From Emiliania huxleyi CCMP1516 (Eukaryota; Haptophyta; Isochrysidales; Noelaerhabdaceae), in contig NW_005197648.1 in assembly GCF_000372725.1 (NCBI RefSeq), forward strand, positions 363,342 through 427,341: DNA of 64,000 nt, read 5' to 3'. The first letter of the stretch is position 1. Each line of letters starts with the position of its first letter. Both the position numbers and the translations under genes were made by a program. This document shows, one piece after another, positions 10,295-20,883 of this stretch. The notes beneath the pieces are model-generated. The model had not been told where the DNA came from. It searched no databases and saw nothing but the letters and a program-made list of their open reading frames with translations.

Positions 10295-11515
10295 AAGGAT
10301 TCCTACCTAGCTAGGTACAGTGTGGGTTGCGGCTCGAGGCTCTCGAGGTTGGCCGCGTTGGGTAGCGAGGATTGGTGTGACGCGATCCACGCAGGCGTGG
10401 TTTCGACGGCCGACCGTCAGTGGCACGGGTATCGGAGTTAGGATTCCTTGGACCTGATACGACACCTGTGAACGTGAACAGAGTGGTACCAGCACTGTGG
10501 GTCGTTGCGGCACTGCAGCTTGACACCCAAGTGTTGAGCACCGGTGACTGTGGGAATGGGGAAGCAGAGTTCAGATCAGTCGAGGGAGTGTGACCTCCCT
10601 CATCCTCAACGGGCGTCCAATCGCAATCGGATTTACTACGGCGGTGGTCCAATGGTAATCCGCATATTGGACGTCCCCGTCCATTGTTCTCGCCGTTCTT
10701 CGGCGGGGCCGCGTCACAGGGCGGGGGCGCAGGCGCGCGCCCCGCCCGGCGCGCAGGCGCCAGTGCGGCGCGGAGGTTCTCCCACCCTCCATCCATCCCC
10801 ATCGCGCTCTATAAACTCTCACAAGCCTGTCTAGAGGTAGTGGGGGTTGCGTCGTGTGCCAAGCATGGCCATCACAGTCAGGCATGCTGATACTCTCGCA
10901 GTCTGCCCGTGTGTGTGCTTAGCCCCGCTCAGGCTTCTAACATGCTTGGTTGTCCCAAGGGGGGCCTCCCGGACGCATGATCCTAGCCCAATACGTCCAA
11001 GGGAACTCCTTTCGATTTTTGACAGAATTAATGCACTGCCCCCGCACGGTACTAATGGTCGTAGTTTTGGTCCCGGTGCCCTTCACGGCACCACACCGCC
11101 GCTTGAAGGCCCGAGATTAGCCTAGCAGTGAGTGGGCATCGCCTGCCGGTCGGCTTGGCACGACGCGAGGCGACCTCCTGAGGCTACCTGAGCTGGCAAT
11201 GGATGCCACCAGGACGCACGGCTAGCAGGAGCCAGTCAGGCATGCCCTGCTGTGGAGCAGAGCCAGCTGGCGCACCGGCGATACTAACTCAGCGCGCCGC
11301 GAGAGGCGAATCTGGGCGACTTTGGAGGCGCAGTTCTCGAGGTTGCCGTCGACGATTGATGGTCACTGCCGTCCGGGAAGGTCTTCTCTCAACAGGCCGA
11401 GCGCCGTGGCCTGGCTCGGCTCGCCGCGGGCGCCACGAATTTACGGGACCGAAACTCACGACACCTCGATAGCATGTGCTCGCGCAGCTCCGACTTGGAG
11501 GGCATCTCGCCGCGA
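10295..11515. other. Intergenic stretch with dispersed repeats
   Basis: No gene seen. It holds a dispersed repeat (10341-10428) and a weakly open Arg-rich frame. The 5' region of the EEP gene must lie at its left end. Confidence 0.4.
10341..10428 (+). repeat. Dispersed ~90-bp repeat A, copy 1
   Basis: Contains GGTAGCGAGGATTGGTGT and GACGGCCGACCGTCAG. Related copies are at 24667-24726 (minus) and 27891-27983 (plus). Confidence 0.75.
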
Positions 11516-11625
11516 TTCACAGCCTTGTTATTGACAAGAAAAATACCTCCTATGGCGCTATGCGCTGGTCTGTGAGAGGTTGAGGTGCGAGCCCTGGAGG
11601 CCCTGGGGATGGGGTGAGACTACCC
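11516..11625 (+). repeat. Dispersed ~110-bp repeat B, copy 1
   Basis: Begins TTCACAGCCTTGTTATTG, continues AATACCTCCTATGGCGCT and ends GGGTGAGACTACCC. It is matched at full length by 23242-23351 and in part by 11626-11690 and 22957-23002. Confidence 0.8.
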
Positions 11626-11690
11626 TTCACAGCCTTGTTATTGAGAAGAAAATACCTCCTATGGCGCTGTGCGCTGGCCTGTGATTCACA
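11626..11690 (+). repeat. Dispersed repeat B, copy 2 (partial)
   Basis: A direct neighbour of copy 1, separated by no spacer, so the two form a partial tandem. It includes the first in-frame ATG (11669) of the downstream gene, which makes that ATG suspect. Confidence 0.8.
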
Positions 11691-13562
11691 CCGAGCAGCT
11701 CTGCTCGCCAAGGCTCGCCAAGGCTCGGGTTGACTCGGCCAGACAAAAACCCAAACGGGAGTACCTCGCCAGCTTGGAGCCGGATCCTTTCGCGCTTGCT
11801 CGGACCGAGGTGGGGACGCTCTCGAACGCTCTGAAGCAAATCGCCACGCCCGCTGCCGGCATGGACGCCGCGGGTCGCGGCGGGCGGCACTCGGCGCACG
11901 ACGTGGGCATGCTCGAGGCGGAGCAGCAGATGTGGGTCGCCAACCAGAAGCGCGACCTCCTTGAGCTGCGGCACCGGCAGATCCTTGCGCGCGTCGACTG
12001 GCTCAACCAGCTCAACACGCAGGCGATGCTGGTGGCCGGCTCGGCGGTCGCCTCGCTGGGCGGCGAATCGCTCGAGACCATTGACGACGAGCACGTCACC
12101 AAAACGCTCCTCGACACAATCTTTGTCGCGTCGACGGCCGCGACGCTCTGCTTTTCGCTGTGGGTCATCTTTATCTCTTCGAATCTGATCATGCTCTCGC
12201 AGATGACCGCGCTCACCGGCACCTCGGCTGGCGACGTCAAGACCGCCGACGAGATCCTCGAGCGGCGGATCAACGAGGTGCGGTCGTACTACCTGCTCTC
12301 GCTCGTCATGCTGCTCATCAGCGCGCTGTCAATGGTATGGATGAACTGCACGGGCTCGAACTCGACCATCGCCACCGTCATCTTCGTCACCGTCTCGCTC
12401 CACGCCGTGCACACCCTCCGCGACACCTCCGCCGAGTTCAAAGAGTCGACCACCTTTGAAGGCGACGACACCGTCCTGCAGTGCCTCAACTCCGCTGCGC
12501 GCCTCCTCCGCCCGCCCTGCTGCGCCAAGCTCGCCCCGCGCCGCTGGCGCCGCCTCGTCGACCGGGACGGCCGCTCCGCCCACTTCCAGCTCCCGGCCGA
12601 CGCCGGGCGCGCCGCCGACGCCCAAAAGTCGCGCAGCCGCGGCTCAAACTCGTCGAGGGCGGCGCCCGAGGGGAGGTGGGCGGACGGGGAGGCGCGCGCG
12701 AGGGCCGCGGCGGCGCCAGCGCGGTACCAGGGCTGGGTCTTCAAGTCCAAGTCACACGACGGCCCTCTGCGTGCCAAGGAGCGCCCCGCCGCCACGGACA
12801 CAGCACAGACGACTTTCTCTGCACAACATGCATGTCACGACGCGTCCACGACGCGAGCCCGCGAGATATGTCCCACCCCACGAGGTACGTCCACGCCGCG
12901 TCCCACACAGGAGCGCCTCAACGCCATGGACCACCTCCGCGCCGCCCTCGCCTCCGAGCCGAGCGGCCGCGACCTCCTCGCGGCGGCAGAGCAGCAGGGC
13001 GCCGGCGGCCCGCCCCGAAAGGCGCAGCCGTACCTCTCGCCGTCTGGCCCGCTGCGCGACCGGAGGTGGTTCGTGCTGCGGGACACGGCCCTCGCTTGGT
13101 ACAACACCGACGACGACCACACGCTGCAAGCGCCGCCCAAGGTGCCGCCTCGCTCCCTCCGCCAGCCCCGACCGCCTCCCGACCGCCCCCCGCCTCCCGG
13201 CCGCCTCAGGTCATGCTGTCGATGTCGGGCTACACGGTGCGAGAGACGGTGGAGCCGGGGCCGGCGAGGCGCTCCGCGCTGATGCTGCTGCCGCGTGCCG
13301 TCCTCGCCCAGCCCACAGAGGCGCCAGAGCGGGCGGCGCTCGCGCCAAAGTCATGGTACATCCGCGCAGAGACGGACGACGAGACGCAGCGATGGCGCGC
13401 GGCCTCGCCCGCCCACGCGGCGCGGCCGCCCGCATCTGCGCTGCGCGTTCTCACCGACGCGGCCCTCGTGTGCGACGTAGGCTCGAACTGCTCACCGTCG
13501 CGATCCACCGGGCGGACCAGCAGCAGGCCGCCGGCATGGCGGGACCATCTAGAGAAAGGTGA
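11669..13562 (+). CDS. Four-TM (Orai-like topology) protein with C-terminal PH domain
   Basis: The N-terminal half has a helix (LLELRHRQILARVDWLNQL) running into four hydrophobic segments at about residues 121-135, 148-177, 209-230 and 236-252. This spacing and the polar lead into TM1 resemble Orai/CRAC channels, but I cannot assign the pore residue, so the similarity is tentative. The C-terminal half has PH-domain signatures: RDRRWFVLRDTALAWY, then after a 68-bp GT-AG intron (13142-13209) KSWYIRAETDDETQRWRAA, the final PH strand and helix. A PH domain would direct the protein to phosphoinositide membranes. The last exon probably starts near 13488 and ends at 13562 (LELLTVAIHR...), but I could not phase that junction; a further intron may lie at about 12769-12907. 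The start is unsure because 11669 is inside repeat B; 11861 is the next ATG. Confidence 0.6.
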
Positions 13563-13578
13563 CTTTTTGCGCAGCGGC

Positions 13579-13647
13579 GCCGCCAGGCGCCCGCCCCGGC
13601 GGTGAACGAGCGGAGCGAGTGAGCCGCCGGGGCGGGCGCCTGGCGGC
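13579..13647. repeat. 24-bp perfect inverted repeat with 21-nt loop
   Basis: Arms 13579-13602 and 13624-13647 are exact complements, very GC-rich, and lie just past the PH gene. Such a stem could fold in the 3' end of the transcript. Confidence 0.85.
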
Positions 13648-15219
13648 TCCGCGGAGCTCCTTTGGCTCGGCGCGGGCGGGAGTGTGCGAGTAAAAATAAA
13701 TTGCGGCGGTCCCCTTCGGCTATCGCCTCCTGCTGCTCGGCGAAGGCCGCGAAAATACAACTGCCGAAATCGCTGCTGCGTCGGGATGCGGGCACCTCAG
13801 ATACAGAAGCGAAGAAGAGCCGTTCATGCCCGGCCATCCTCACCCCCCCAAGCAGCTGCGGCCGCAATTTCAGCCGGTCCCGTGACCGCCCCACCCCGGC
13901 AGGAGCGCGTTCGAGCGAGGCCGTTCCGCAGAGCACACCGAGAGGGGCCGGTCGCGCGCAGCGCCAGGATGCGGCCGCCGCATGCAGCCTCCGTGGAGGC
14001 TGCATGCGGCGGCCACTTCCCCCCTCGGTCTTTCGCCGCGCTCCGGCCGCTCCTTGGCTCCTGGCCGTCTCTTCCGAGCGGCTTTGCGCGCCCCCAACAT
14101 TCCCCTGACAGCAGCGCCTCACGGCGTGGGCTGCGAGGTCACTCGGGGTGACCCAGGGGGCGGCGGGGGAGCACTCTTCCGCCGGAGTATCGACGGTCTT
14201 CCCGCTACTCGCTCGCATTTAAGGTGCATCCACGCCCCGCCCACCACCTTCCCGGCAGCCCCACCCGCTCGGTGACGTCCTCACTTCTCCCCCCTGCCCC
14301 GCCCCGCCCCCTTTCAGGCGAGGCCCTGGCCACCTCCGGGAACGGGCAGCAGCGCGACGCTTTTCGAGAGCGAGCGGCGGCGGCGGCTCAGCACCAACGC
14401 CTCTGCAACGCAGGGGCTGGCTGCGTGGGCCCCCACCACCGGACTCCGTCGGGCTCGCGTCTCCCTCTCCGCACGGGAGCTGGAGGGGTCGGGAGCGCAG
14501 TGTGTGTCTGTGTCTGTGTCTGTGTCTGTGTCCCTGTCGTGTCGTGTGTAACTCTCGCACACTGCTCTATCTAATAGCTCTCGCCACAGGCTCAGCCTCG
14601 CCTCCGTCCGCACGCTCGACACACGACAGAACCCGGACGACGTGCGTTTTTGCTTCTCTACAAAACACGCACACCCACGCCCGCCCCAGTCAGCGGACAG
14701 CGCCATCGAGAACAAAGACCGCAATACTTTGGCGAGCCAACGCAGCCGAGAGATAAATTCTCCGCAAGAGAGAGCCTTTGGGTTGCCTAACGTTAGGAGC
14801 TGAACAGTGTTGCTAGTGTTAACAGTAACAACAGAACAACAGTGGGGCTCCCCGACAACAGTAGCTAACGTTAGCCGACTGAACAACAGTAAGGAAGGCC
14901 TGGCAGTGACCCACGACGATCTCTAGAGTGTCCAGTGCGGGTAATACCCGAAAATACCCGGAAAATCCCAGGTATTTGCGGGTTTTACCCGGACTTTCTG
15001 AACAACAGTAACAACAGTAACAAACAGTAACAGCATGGGCTGGGGTGAACACTTGAACAACGTTGAGGATTTCAGCCAACAATAGCGTCTCCTCATTCCT
15101 AACTTGTTCCTAGGCCTAGCGGTGCAGGCCGCAGAGCGCGAACTCGCCGTACTGAGCCTAGCGCAGCGCGAACTCGCCGTCTGAGCCTAGCGCAGCGCGA
15201 ACTCGCTCCTGTTCATAGC
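13648..15219. other. Gene-free stretch
   Basis: No gene recognised. It holds a 42-bp palindrome (13973-14014), a GTGTCT microsatellite (14498-14540), a run of AACAACAGT motifs (14815-15035) with ACCCGGAAAATACCCG-like repeats between, and three direct copies of GCGCAGCGCGAACTCGC-type sequence at 15133-15208. Confidence 0.45.
13973..14014. repeat. Perfect 42-bp palindrome
   Basis: Two 20-bp arms (GGCCGCCGCATGCAGCCTCC and its complement) around a 2-bp centre. It lies 330 bp from the other long inverted repeat. Confidence 0.9.
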
Positions 15220-15237
15220 TGCGGTGCTGCGCAACCC

Positions 15238-15794
15238 TACGGGGTGTGGAGGGTCGAGTTGACCAGGGGGTTGTGCGCCGGGCCCTCCTGCTCGGCTCCA
15301 GCCGGTAGACAAGTCTTGTCATCAACAGAGTAGATGGATCTGACCTCGGGGCCGATGTGACCAAGCGCTGGTAGCGTGGTTTGACCTCACACCCATGGTC
15401 TCACAGTGTGCCGGCAGTCGCCGAGCAGTGTCGCTCACACAAGCCGCAGCACAAGTGACTGAGGGCCAGTGAGGGCGAGCCCATCGCTGTCACAGCTGTG
15501 GCAGCCGCACAGCAGGCTGTGTCAACTGTGCAGAGTGTGTGAGCAGCCGAGGAGCTGCTCTCCAGGCTTCTGTCGCAAAGAGCTGCATGCCACCGAAGGC
15601 GCTGTCGAGGTTCGCCGAGCGCGGCGAAATCCGGGGACACCGTCACCGACGAGCGCGTTGGAGTACTCACTCCGGACAAAGACAGTGGCACGCGCCGCTT
15701 GTCTTCGCGGCGAGGCGCGGGATCGTCTGTGGCGAAGTGGGTCGCGTCCCCGGATTTCATGCACCCACCCAGCATCCACACCCTTTAGCCTAGC
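15238..15794 (+). mobile_element. MITE-like non-autonomous element, copy 1
   Basis: About 555 bp, matched over its whole length by the inverted copy at 42484-43051 with roughly 90% identity where I compared by eye. The ends are imperfect inverted repeats: CTACGGGGTGTGGAGG at one end and CTAAAGGGTGTGGATG at the other, read inward. No transposase is encoded. Both ends abut TA, but TA may be part of the element, so the target duplication cannot be fixed. Confidence 0.75.
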
Positions 15795-16242
15795 TCCATT
15801 TTTCAGTGTATGTTAGCTCTTACGAACATACCCGTAGGTGAACTGCTGACAGGGTTTGCGATGAGGAGCGATCCGAACGTGGTATTCGGGTGATTAGATC
15901 ACTACCGCCGAAGCGCTTTTTTGCATTTAATTTATGCTGGTGGGCGCCGGGGGCGCGCGAACTCTCGTACGACGGTTAGTCCCGGTCGCCGGTGGGGGTG
16001 AGGGTCAAATATCGTTTTCATATCGTTCAAAACGATGTGAAAAAAATTCGTGTGTGTTGTCTGTTCGTGTTGTGGGGCGCTGGGGGGGGGGGCCGCGGCC
16101 GGGGGGGGTGCGCCTGGGCCTGCGCGCCGGGGGGCGCGAGAGACTAAGGTGATCGCCTTTTTAATGTTCACAGACACACATCGTGCACACTGAAATGAGT
16201 CTCCGACTTGTTCTAGGTGTGCTAGGAAGAAGCGGCTTTGTT
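15795..16242. other. Intergenic stretch
   Basis: Contains a copy of the TTCAGTGTATGT..AGCTCTTACG motif (15810-15832) also seen near 28532, a small hairpin (TTTTCATATCGTT / AACGATGTGAAAA, 16016-16042) and two long G runs. No gene seen. Confidence 0.4.
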
Positions 16243-16743
16243 TTAAGGCAGCGTGGCGCAGGCGGTGGCGGGAGCAGCATCCTCGTCCACCACCACCCAG
16301 TCGTCCTCTAGCACCGGAGCCCGCGAGTCCTCGTCCAGGGACAGGTCAATCCCGAGCCGCTCGAGACGCGCAGCGAGCGCCGTAAAGGACGTGCCGCGCT
16401 GGAACCACGGAAGCTCATCGTTTTCGGGGGGCGGCCCGTCGGGAGGACCGCGCAACGTCAGCTCGGGCGCGTCGGCAAAAGGAGCCCCGATGTGAGCCTC
16501 GTTGCGAAGGCGGTTCAGGCGCCTCCGCCCCACCCTCGCCGGCACTGCGTTGACGCCAGGCGGCCAGTGATCGCCCGCACGCGAGCGCGCCGGCGGACGG
16601 AGAGGGAGTTGAGCGGGGAGGAGGAGCTCTGGGAACATGCGCGACCGGGGAATGCGGCGCGGGCCACCGACGCTGGCCCAGCGAGATGCCCAGGAGCCAG
16701 AACGGCAGCGCGCCCGCTCCGAGGGCGACGCCAGAGTCTTCAC
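16243..16743 (-). CDS. Probable exon(s) of an unrecognised acidic protein
   Basis: The C-terminal half reads like real protein: PWFQRGTSFTALAARLERL followed by an acidic tail (SLDEDSRAPVLEDDWVVVDED). No ATG begins this frame, so a 5' exon should lie to the right; a minus-strand frame at about 16650-16760 offers a hydrophobic stretch (GVALGAGALPFWLLGISLGQ). The gene would then be head-to-head with GLE1, close to its start. The family is unknown and the splice pattern unresolved. Confidence 0.4.
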   Translation of the reverse strand: MKTLASPSERARCRSGSWASRWASVGGPRRIPRSRMFPELLLPAQLPLRPPARSRAGDHWPPGVNAVPARVGRRRLNRLRNEAHIGAPFADAPELTLRGPPDGPPPENDELPWFQRGTSFTALAARLERLGIDLSLDEDSRAPVLEDDWVVVDEDAAPATACATLP

Positions 16744-16971
16744 CGCTGGGCGTGTTTTCGAGTGTTTCCTCGACTCGTCCGTCGACGATCAAATTTCTTA
16801 TTTTTTTGTGCCGCCCTTGCGTTCTCTCGTCTCGGGAGTCGCGCAGCGTCCGAGTACCAAGATAAAAAGAAAAGACACGCCCGGCCGCATACACCGCCTG
16901 CGCCTCCCGCTCGCAGGTACAGCCGCTTCCATCCCCGGGGGGCGCGCGACGCCTGCGACGGAGCTCGGAAC

Positions 16972-19598
16972 ATGCGCGTCTCCCTGAGCGCAAACGACCT
17001 GTGCGTCTCTGAGGGCTTCGTCACGATCGCAAAGGAGGAGCCCATCGACGTCATGGGTGCGTCGCCTCTCTCAGACGTCATCGAGATCCTCCCGGCGCGG
17101 CTCACCTCTCTCAGCCTCGCCGCTGGCCTCGTCGGCATCGCGCCTCCGAGGCTGCACGACACGCCGGTCGAGCCCCTCGAGCGGGAGGTCGCAGCAGCGC
17201 GGCGGCGCGAGCTGCGCGCTGCGGGAGAGGCGGCAGCATCGCAGGCAGCGGCCGACGCCGACCCTGGCGCGCTCCGGCGCCGGCTGCAGGAGGAGGTTGC
17301 GGCGGCCGGGGCGCGGGCCGAGGCCGCGGCAGCCGACGCCGTCGAGCAGCTCGCCGCCGAGCTCGCCGCCGTGAAGGCGCGGCGCTAGAAAAGACACCGG
17401 TGTAGTCGGCACCGCCCGCCTCCAACCTGAGGTAGGAGAGGCTTGCGGGGGCGGAGAGGTGGGTGGGGGGGCAGGTGCTCACGCGGCGCGCTCGGTCGTG
17501 GCCCTCGCCCCAGGTGCTGCGAGAGCGGGAGACGGAACAGCGACGGGCTGCCGAATCGAAGGCGGCGGCGGAGATGCGCGCGGCGGCGCAGGCGGCGGAG
17601 GCGGCGCAGGCGGCGGCGAAGGCGAAGGCAGAGGCTGACGAAGCTGCGGCTGCGGAGGCGGAGCGGAAGGAGGCGGAGGAGAAGGCGGCCACGGAGAAGA
17701 AGGAGGGCGGCGCGGACATCGCCCCACCGCCGCCCGTCCCGTCGCCGCCACCTGTGGTCGCGCCTTCGACTCCTGCGCCTGCGCCGCCGCAGCAGCAACC
17801 GCCGACGCCGCAGCAACCGCCGACGCAGCAGCAGCAGCAGCAGCAGCCGGCGCCGCCGCAGGCGCCGCCGCCGCAGACCTCCGTGGCGCAGCTGGCGGCG
17901 GAGTGGGAGCAGAGCTGCGCCTTCGTGCGCGAGTACGAGGCCGCGAAGCCGCGAGGCGAGCTCGGCGCCGCCTGCAGGCCTTGTGGGGGGGCACTTGCTG
18001 GGCTGGCCACTCACCCTCTCCCTCTCCCTCTCCCTCTCCCTCTCCCTCTCCCTCTCCCTCTCCTCTCTCCCTCTCCCTCTCCCTCGCCCTCGCCCTCGCC
18101 CTCTCCCTCTCCCTCTCCCTCTCCCTCTCCCTCTCCCTCTCCCTCGCCCTCTCCCTCTCCCTCACCCTCACCCTCTCCCTCGCCCTCGCCCTCGCCCTCA
18201 CCCTCTCCCTCACCCTCTCCCTCGCCCTCACCCTCGCCCTCACCCTCTCCCTCACCCTCTCCCTCACCCTCGCCCTCGCCCTCACCCTCGCCCTCACCCT
18301 GCAGGCACGTGGCGCTGCTGGTCGGCCAGACGTCGCGCGTGCGGTACGTGGTGTGGGAGAAGGCAGAGGCGGTGGTGGGCGCGCTCAATGCGCTGCAGGC
18401 AAGGGGCGGCGAGGCGGCCCTCGCAGCGGGCTGCTCCGCCTTCGCCGCCAAGCTGCTCGCCCAGGGCTCCGCCGTCGTCGAGAAGGCGCCCGCGATGGCG
18501 TACCCGCTCGCCATGCTCGCCACGTCGGTCGGCGCGCGGTGCCCGGCGCTGACGCAGCACTTGCGGGCGCACTTTTGCGCCGCGTGCTGCTACGTGACGC
18601 CGCACTACGTGCGGCGGCCCGCGGGCGCAACCGACGACGCGTGGCGCGAGGCGAGGCGCGACCAGCGCCATGACATGTCCGCGACTTGTCCGTGACTTGT
18701 CCGAGGCGCGCTCCGCAGGCGATGGGCTACCAGCGGCGCGCGCGCGGCTTCGAGCCCAAGGAGCAGTACTACAACCGGATGGCTGGGTACCTGACGCTGT
18801 GGGCGGCGCTGCTGCAGGCCGAGGCGGTGCCGATCTACGACGAGCGGACCGAGCAGATGCGGATGGAGCCGCACGCCAACCCGGCCGGCGCCGCCGAGGC
18901 GCGGCGTTCGCTCGGCGCTTGCGGCAGGCGCCCCGCTTTGGATGAAGTCTCTCGGAACTTTCCCGCAGGCGTGGCGCTGGCTCGCGCGGCTCGCCAACCA
19001 AAAGGCGCAGCGAGCAAGAGCCGAGTGCACGCTCTGTAGCACATTCGAGATGGCCTCTGTGCCCAAAGCGGTCTCTTCGACTCCTGTCCTCGACGTTCGG
19101 GGGGTTTGCTCCACCACCAGGCGCAGCGCATCACGCCGACGCTGCTGCTCGCGTTCCTGAAGCCGAGCGCGCACATGCTCGCGCGGAGGTACCCTCGGCA
19201 GACGGAGAAGCTGCTCCGCTTCCTCGCGACCGACTACTTGCTTTCGGTCGAGTCGCTGCTCGCCGCCTCGTCGGGCGCGAGCGGCGCCGAGGAGCGAGCC
19301 GCTCTCGCAGTGCTCTCGTCATGGCTGTGAGCGAAGCCGAGAGGAGAGGGAGGGGGGTGCGGCCCGCGAGCGATCAAGCCGCGCCGGCAGCGCGCCGATC
19401 GGAGCCCTCCCCCCGTGAGCACGCGCGCACAGTCAGGTCGCGGCCTTCGATTCGCCCCCCTCCCCCCCCCTTTGCAGGAAGGAGACGCGGGAGGCGCTGC
19501 GGTGCGGGCGGCTCAAGCCACCGGCTGACGCGGTCGAGATGCCCGATTTCTTGATACCCGACGACACCCGCGAGGCGGGCGAGGGGGGTGGTTGGTAG
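16972..19598 (+). CDS. GLE1: GLE1 mRNA export factor
   Basis: GLE1 acts with inositol hexakisphosphate at the cytoplasmic face of the nuclear pore to stimulate the DEAD-box helicase Dbp5/DDX19 during mRNA export. Seven exons give an uninterrupted 583-aa frame: 16972-17370, 17514-17977, 18305-18650, 18719-18898, 18969-19004, 19121-19326 and 19478-19598. The N-terminus is Ala/Glu-rich coiled coil, then a Pro/Gln linker. The C-terminal HEAT-like domain carries family landmarks: YPLAMLA, a C-Y-V-P-like [14 protein letters not shown]...[39 protein letters not shown] and [10 protein letters not shown]. The length fits (yeast 538, human 698). Introns 2-5 are GC-AG; introns 1 and 6 are GT-AG. Intron 2 is filled with a pyrimidine hexamer repeat. 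The ATG at 16972 is the first in frame. Confidence 0.88.
18011..18300 (+). repeat. CCCTCT/CCCTCG/CCCTCA hexamer array inside GLE1 intron 2
   Basis: About 48 hexamer units. The transcript strand is an unbroken polypyrimidine tract; the other strand has GGG every six bases, giving strong G-quadruplex and triplex potential. It fills nearly the whole intron. It is not a telomere repeat. Confidence 0.9.
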
Positions 19599-20883
19599 CA
19601 CGCGCCCCGGAGCCGTATAGATCGCAGAGCCACGCGACCTGCGGAACCGGAAGAGAGCTGGCTCCGGGTGTGTCGGCGACCCGACGCGCGAGGGACTGCC
19701 ACGCACTGTCTTCTTTATTTCTAAACATACCGGTGCATGCTATCATCAGCCGATCCCAGCGGTGGCGCTCTCACGCGGTTCCTTCTTCTTATTAGCGGCT
19801 CGTGTGCGGTGTGCGTGGGATCTCCCTGTCATGCTCCCTGTCCCTCTCGAGCACGCTCTCTCGTTCTCTCGACGCACACGAGTGTGCGACTGAGACGAGA
19901 TCGAGATCGATTCCGACACGTAGAGTGTACAGCTCAGGTACACACGCCGCTTCGCGGGGGCGGTCGGCGGTCGCGTCTCGTCGGGGGGCGGGGGCGCCCA
20001 AACCTTGCTAGCTGGCCTAGCGTGGCCCCGACGCCGCGCGCACGTAGCCCGCGAGTACATAGCCCTCCCACATCCCTCCCCAGGCCCTCTTGGTCAGTTC
20101 TCCCAGAGCTCTAGACTCGTCGCCAGGATTATAGTTGCCCAGCCCCACAGGCAATGGGGAACACGAGCGCGCCGTGAACACGACCAACTGCGAACTGGCG
20201 GGTCGGCTGACAGTGGCACAGACTCGACCTCTCTCTCTCTCTGGTGCACGCCACGGGCCACGACGGCTGCTGGCAGCCGGCGTGAGGAGGCAGTTTGCCA
20301 GCACAGTCGAGCTGGAGTATCCGCTTCTTGATGCTTCTGGGGTCAAGCTTTCCCTATGATTGCCACAATAATGCTATGCGCTCACCCCTCCAGTGTCAAA
20401 TTTTCGTTTCCCGGTGACCCGACACCGGTGGCTCGATAGTACCGCGTGCCTTTCTTCAAAAACGAACGCACTTCGAGGTTCGACAATCGCTAAGCTGCTT
20501 ATGGGGCACCGCTGCGACTCCCTTGGGGATGCCTGAGGCCACCCCAACCACTCCCCAAGCAAGAAAGAATTTTACAAGAAAGAAAGCGAACAGAGGCTTG
20601 CGAGAGAGAGAGATTTTTATTAACCAACAAGATTCTCCTTCTTGGCTTGCGTGGACGAATTAAGCCTACTTTTTGTTCGTCCACCCACATCAGCAATTCC
20701 GTGCTCATGTCAGCGCCACGCCAGCGCTAGCCCATTCAACCCCGCCCCCATTGGAGGCGGCGCGCCCTTCAAGGGCCTCACTCTAGTGGCGCAAGAGAAA
20801 GACGCGCTGCCTGTACTCGTGCAACGGGAACGGCGCTCAGTCTCGCCGCCGATCAAGATACACATTTATGTATTTGTGTGTAT
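19599..20883. other. Intergenic stretch
   Basis: No gene seen. It contains the GLE1 3' region and, at its right end, the promoter of the coiled-coil gene. Short frames on both strands have no domains. Confidence 0.4.

Noticed and set aside
14314-14886. 190-codon minus-strand frame
   Set aside because: It crosses the GTGTCT microsatellite (giving DTDTDT) and AACAAC repeats; no domain.
18011-18300. Telomere-like repeat
   Set aside because: CCCTCN resembles but is not CCCTAA or CCCTAAA, and it lies exactly within an intron of GLE1.
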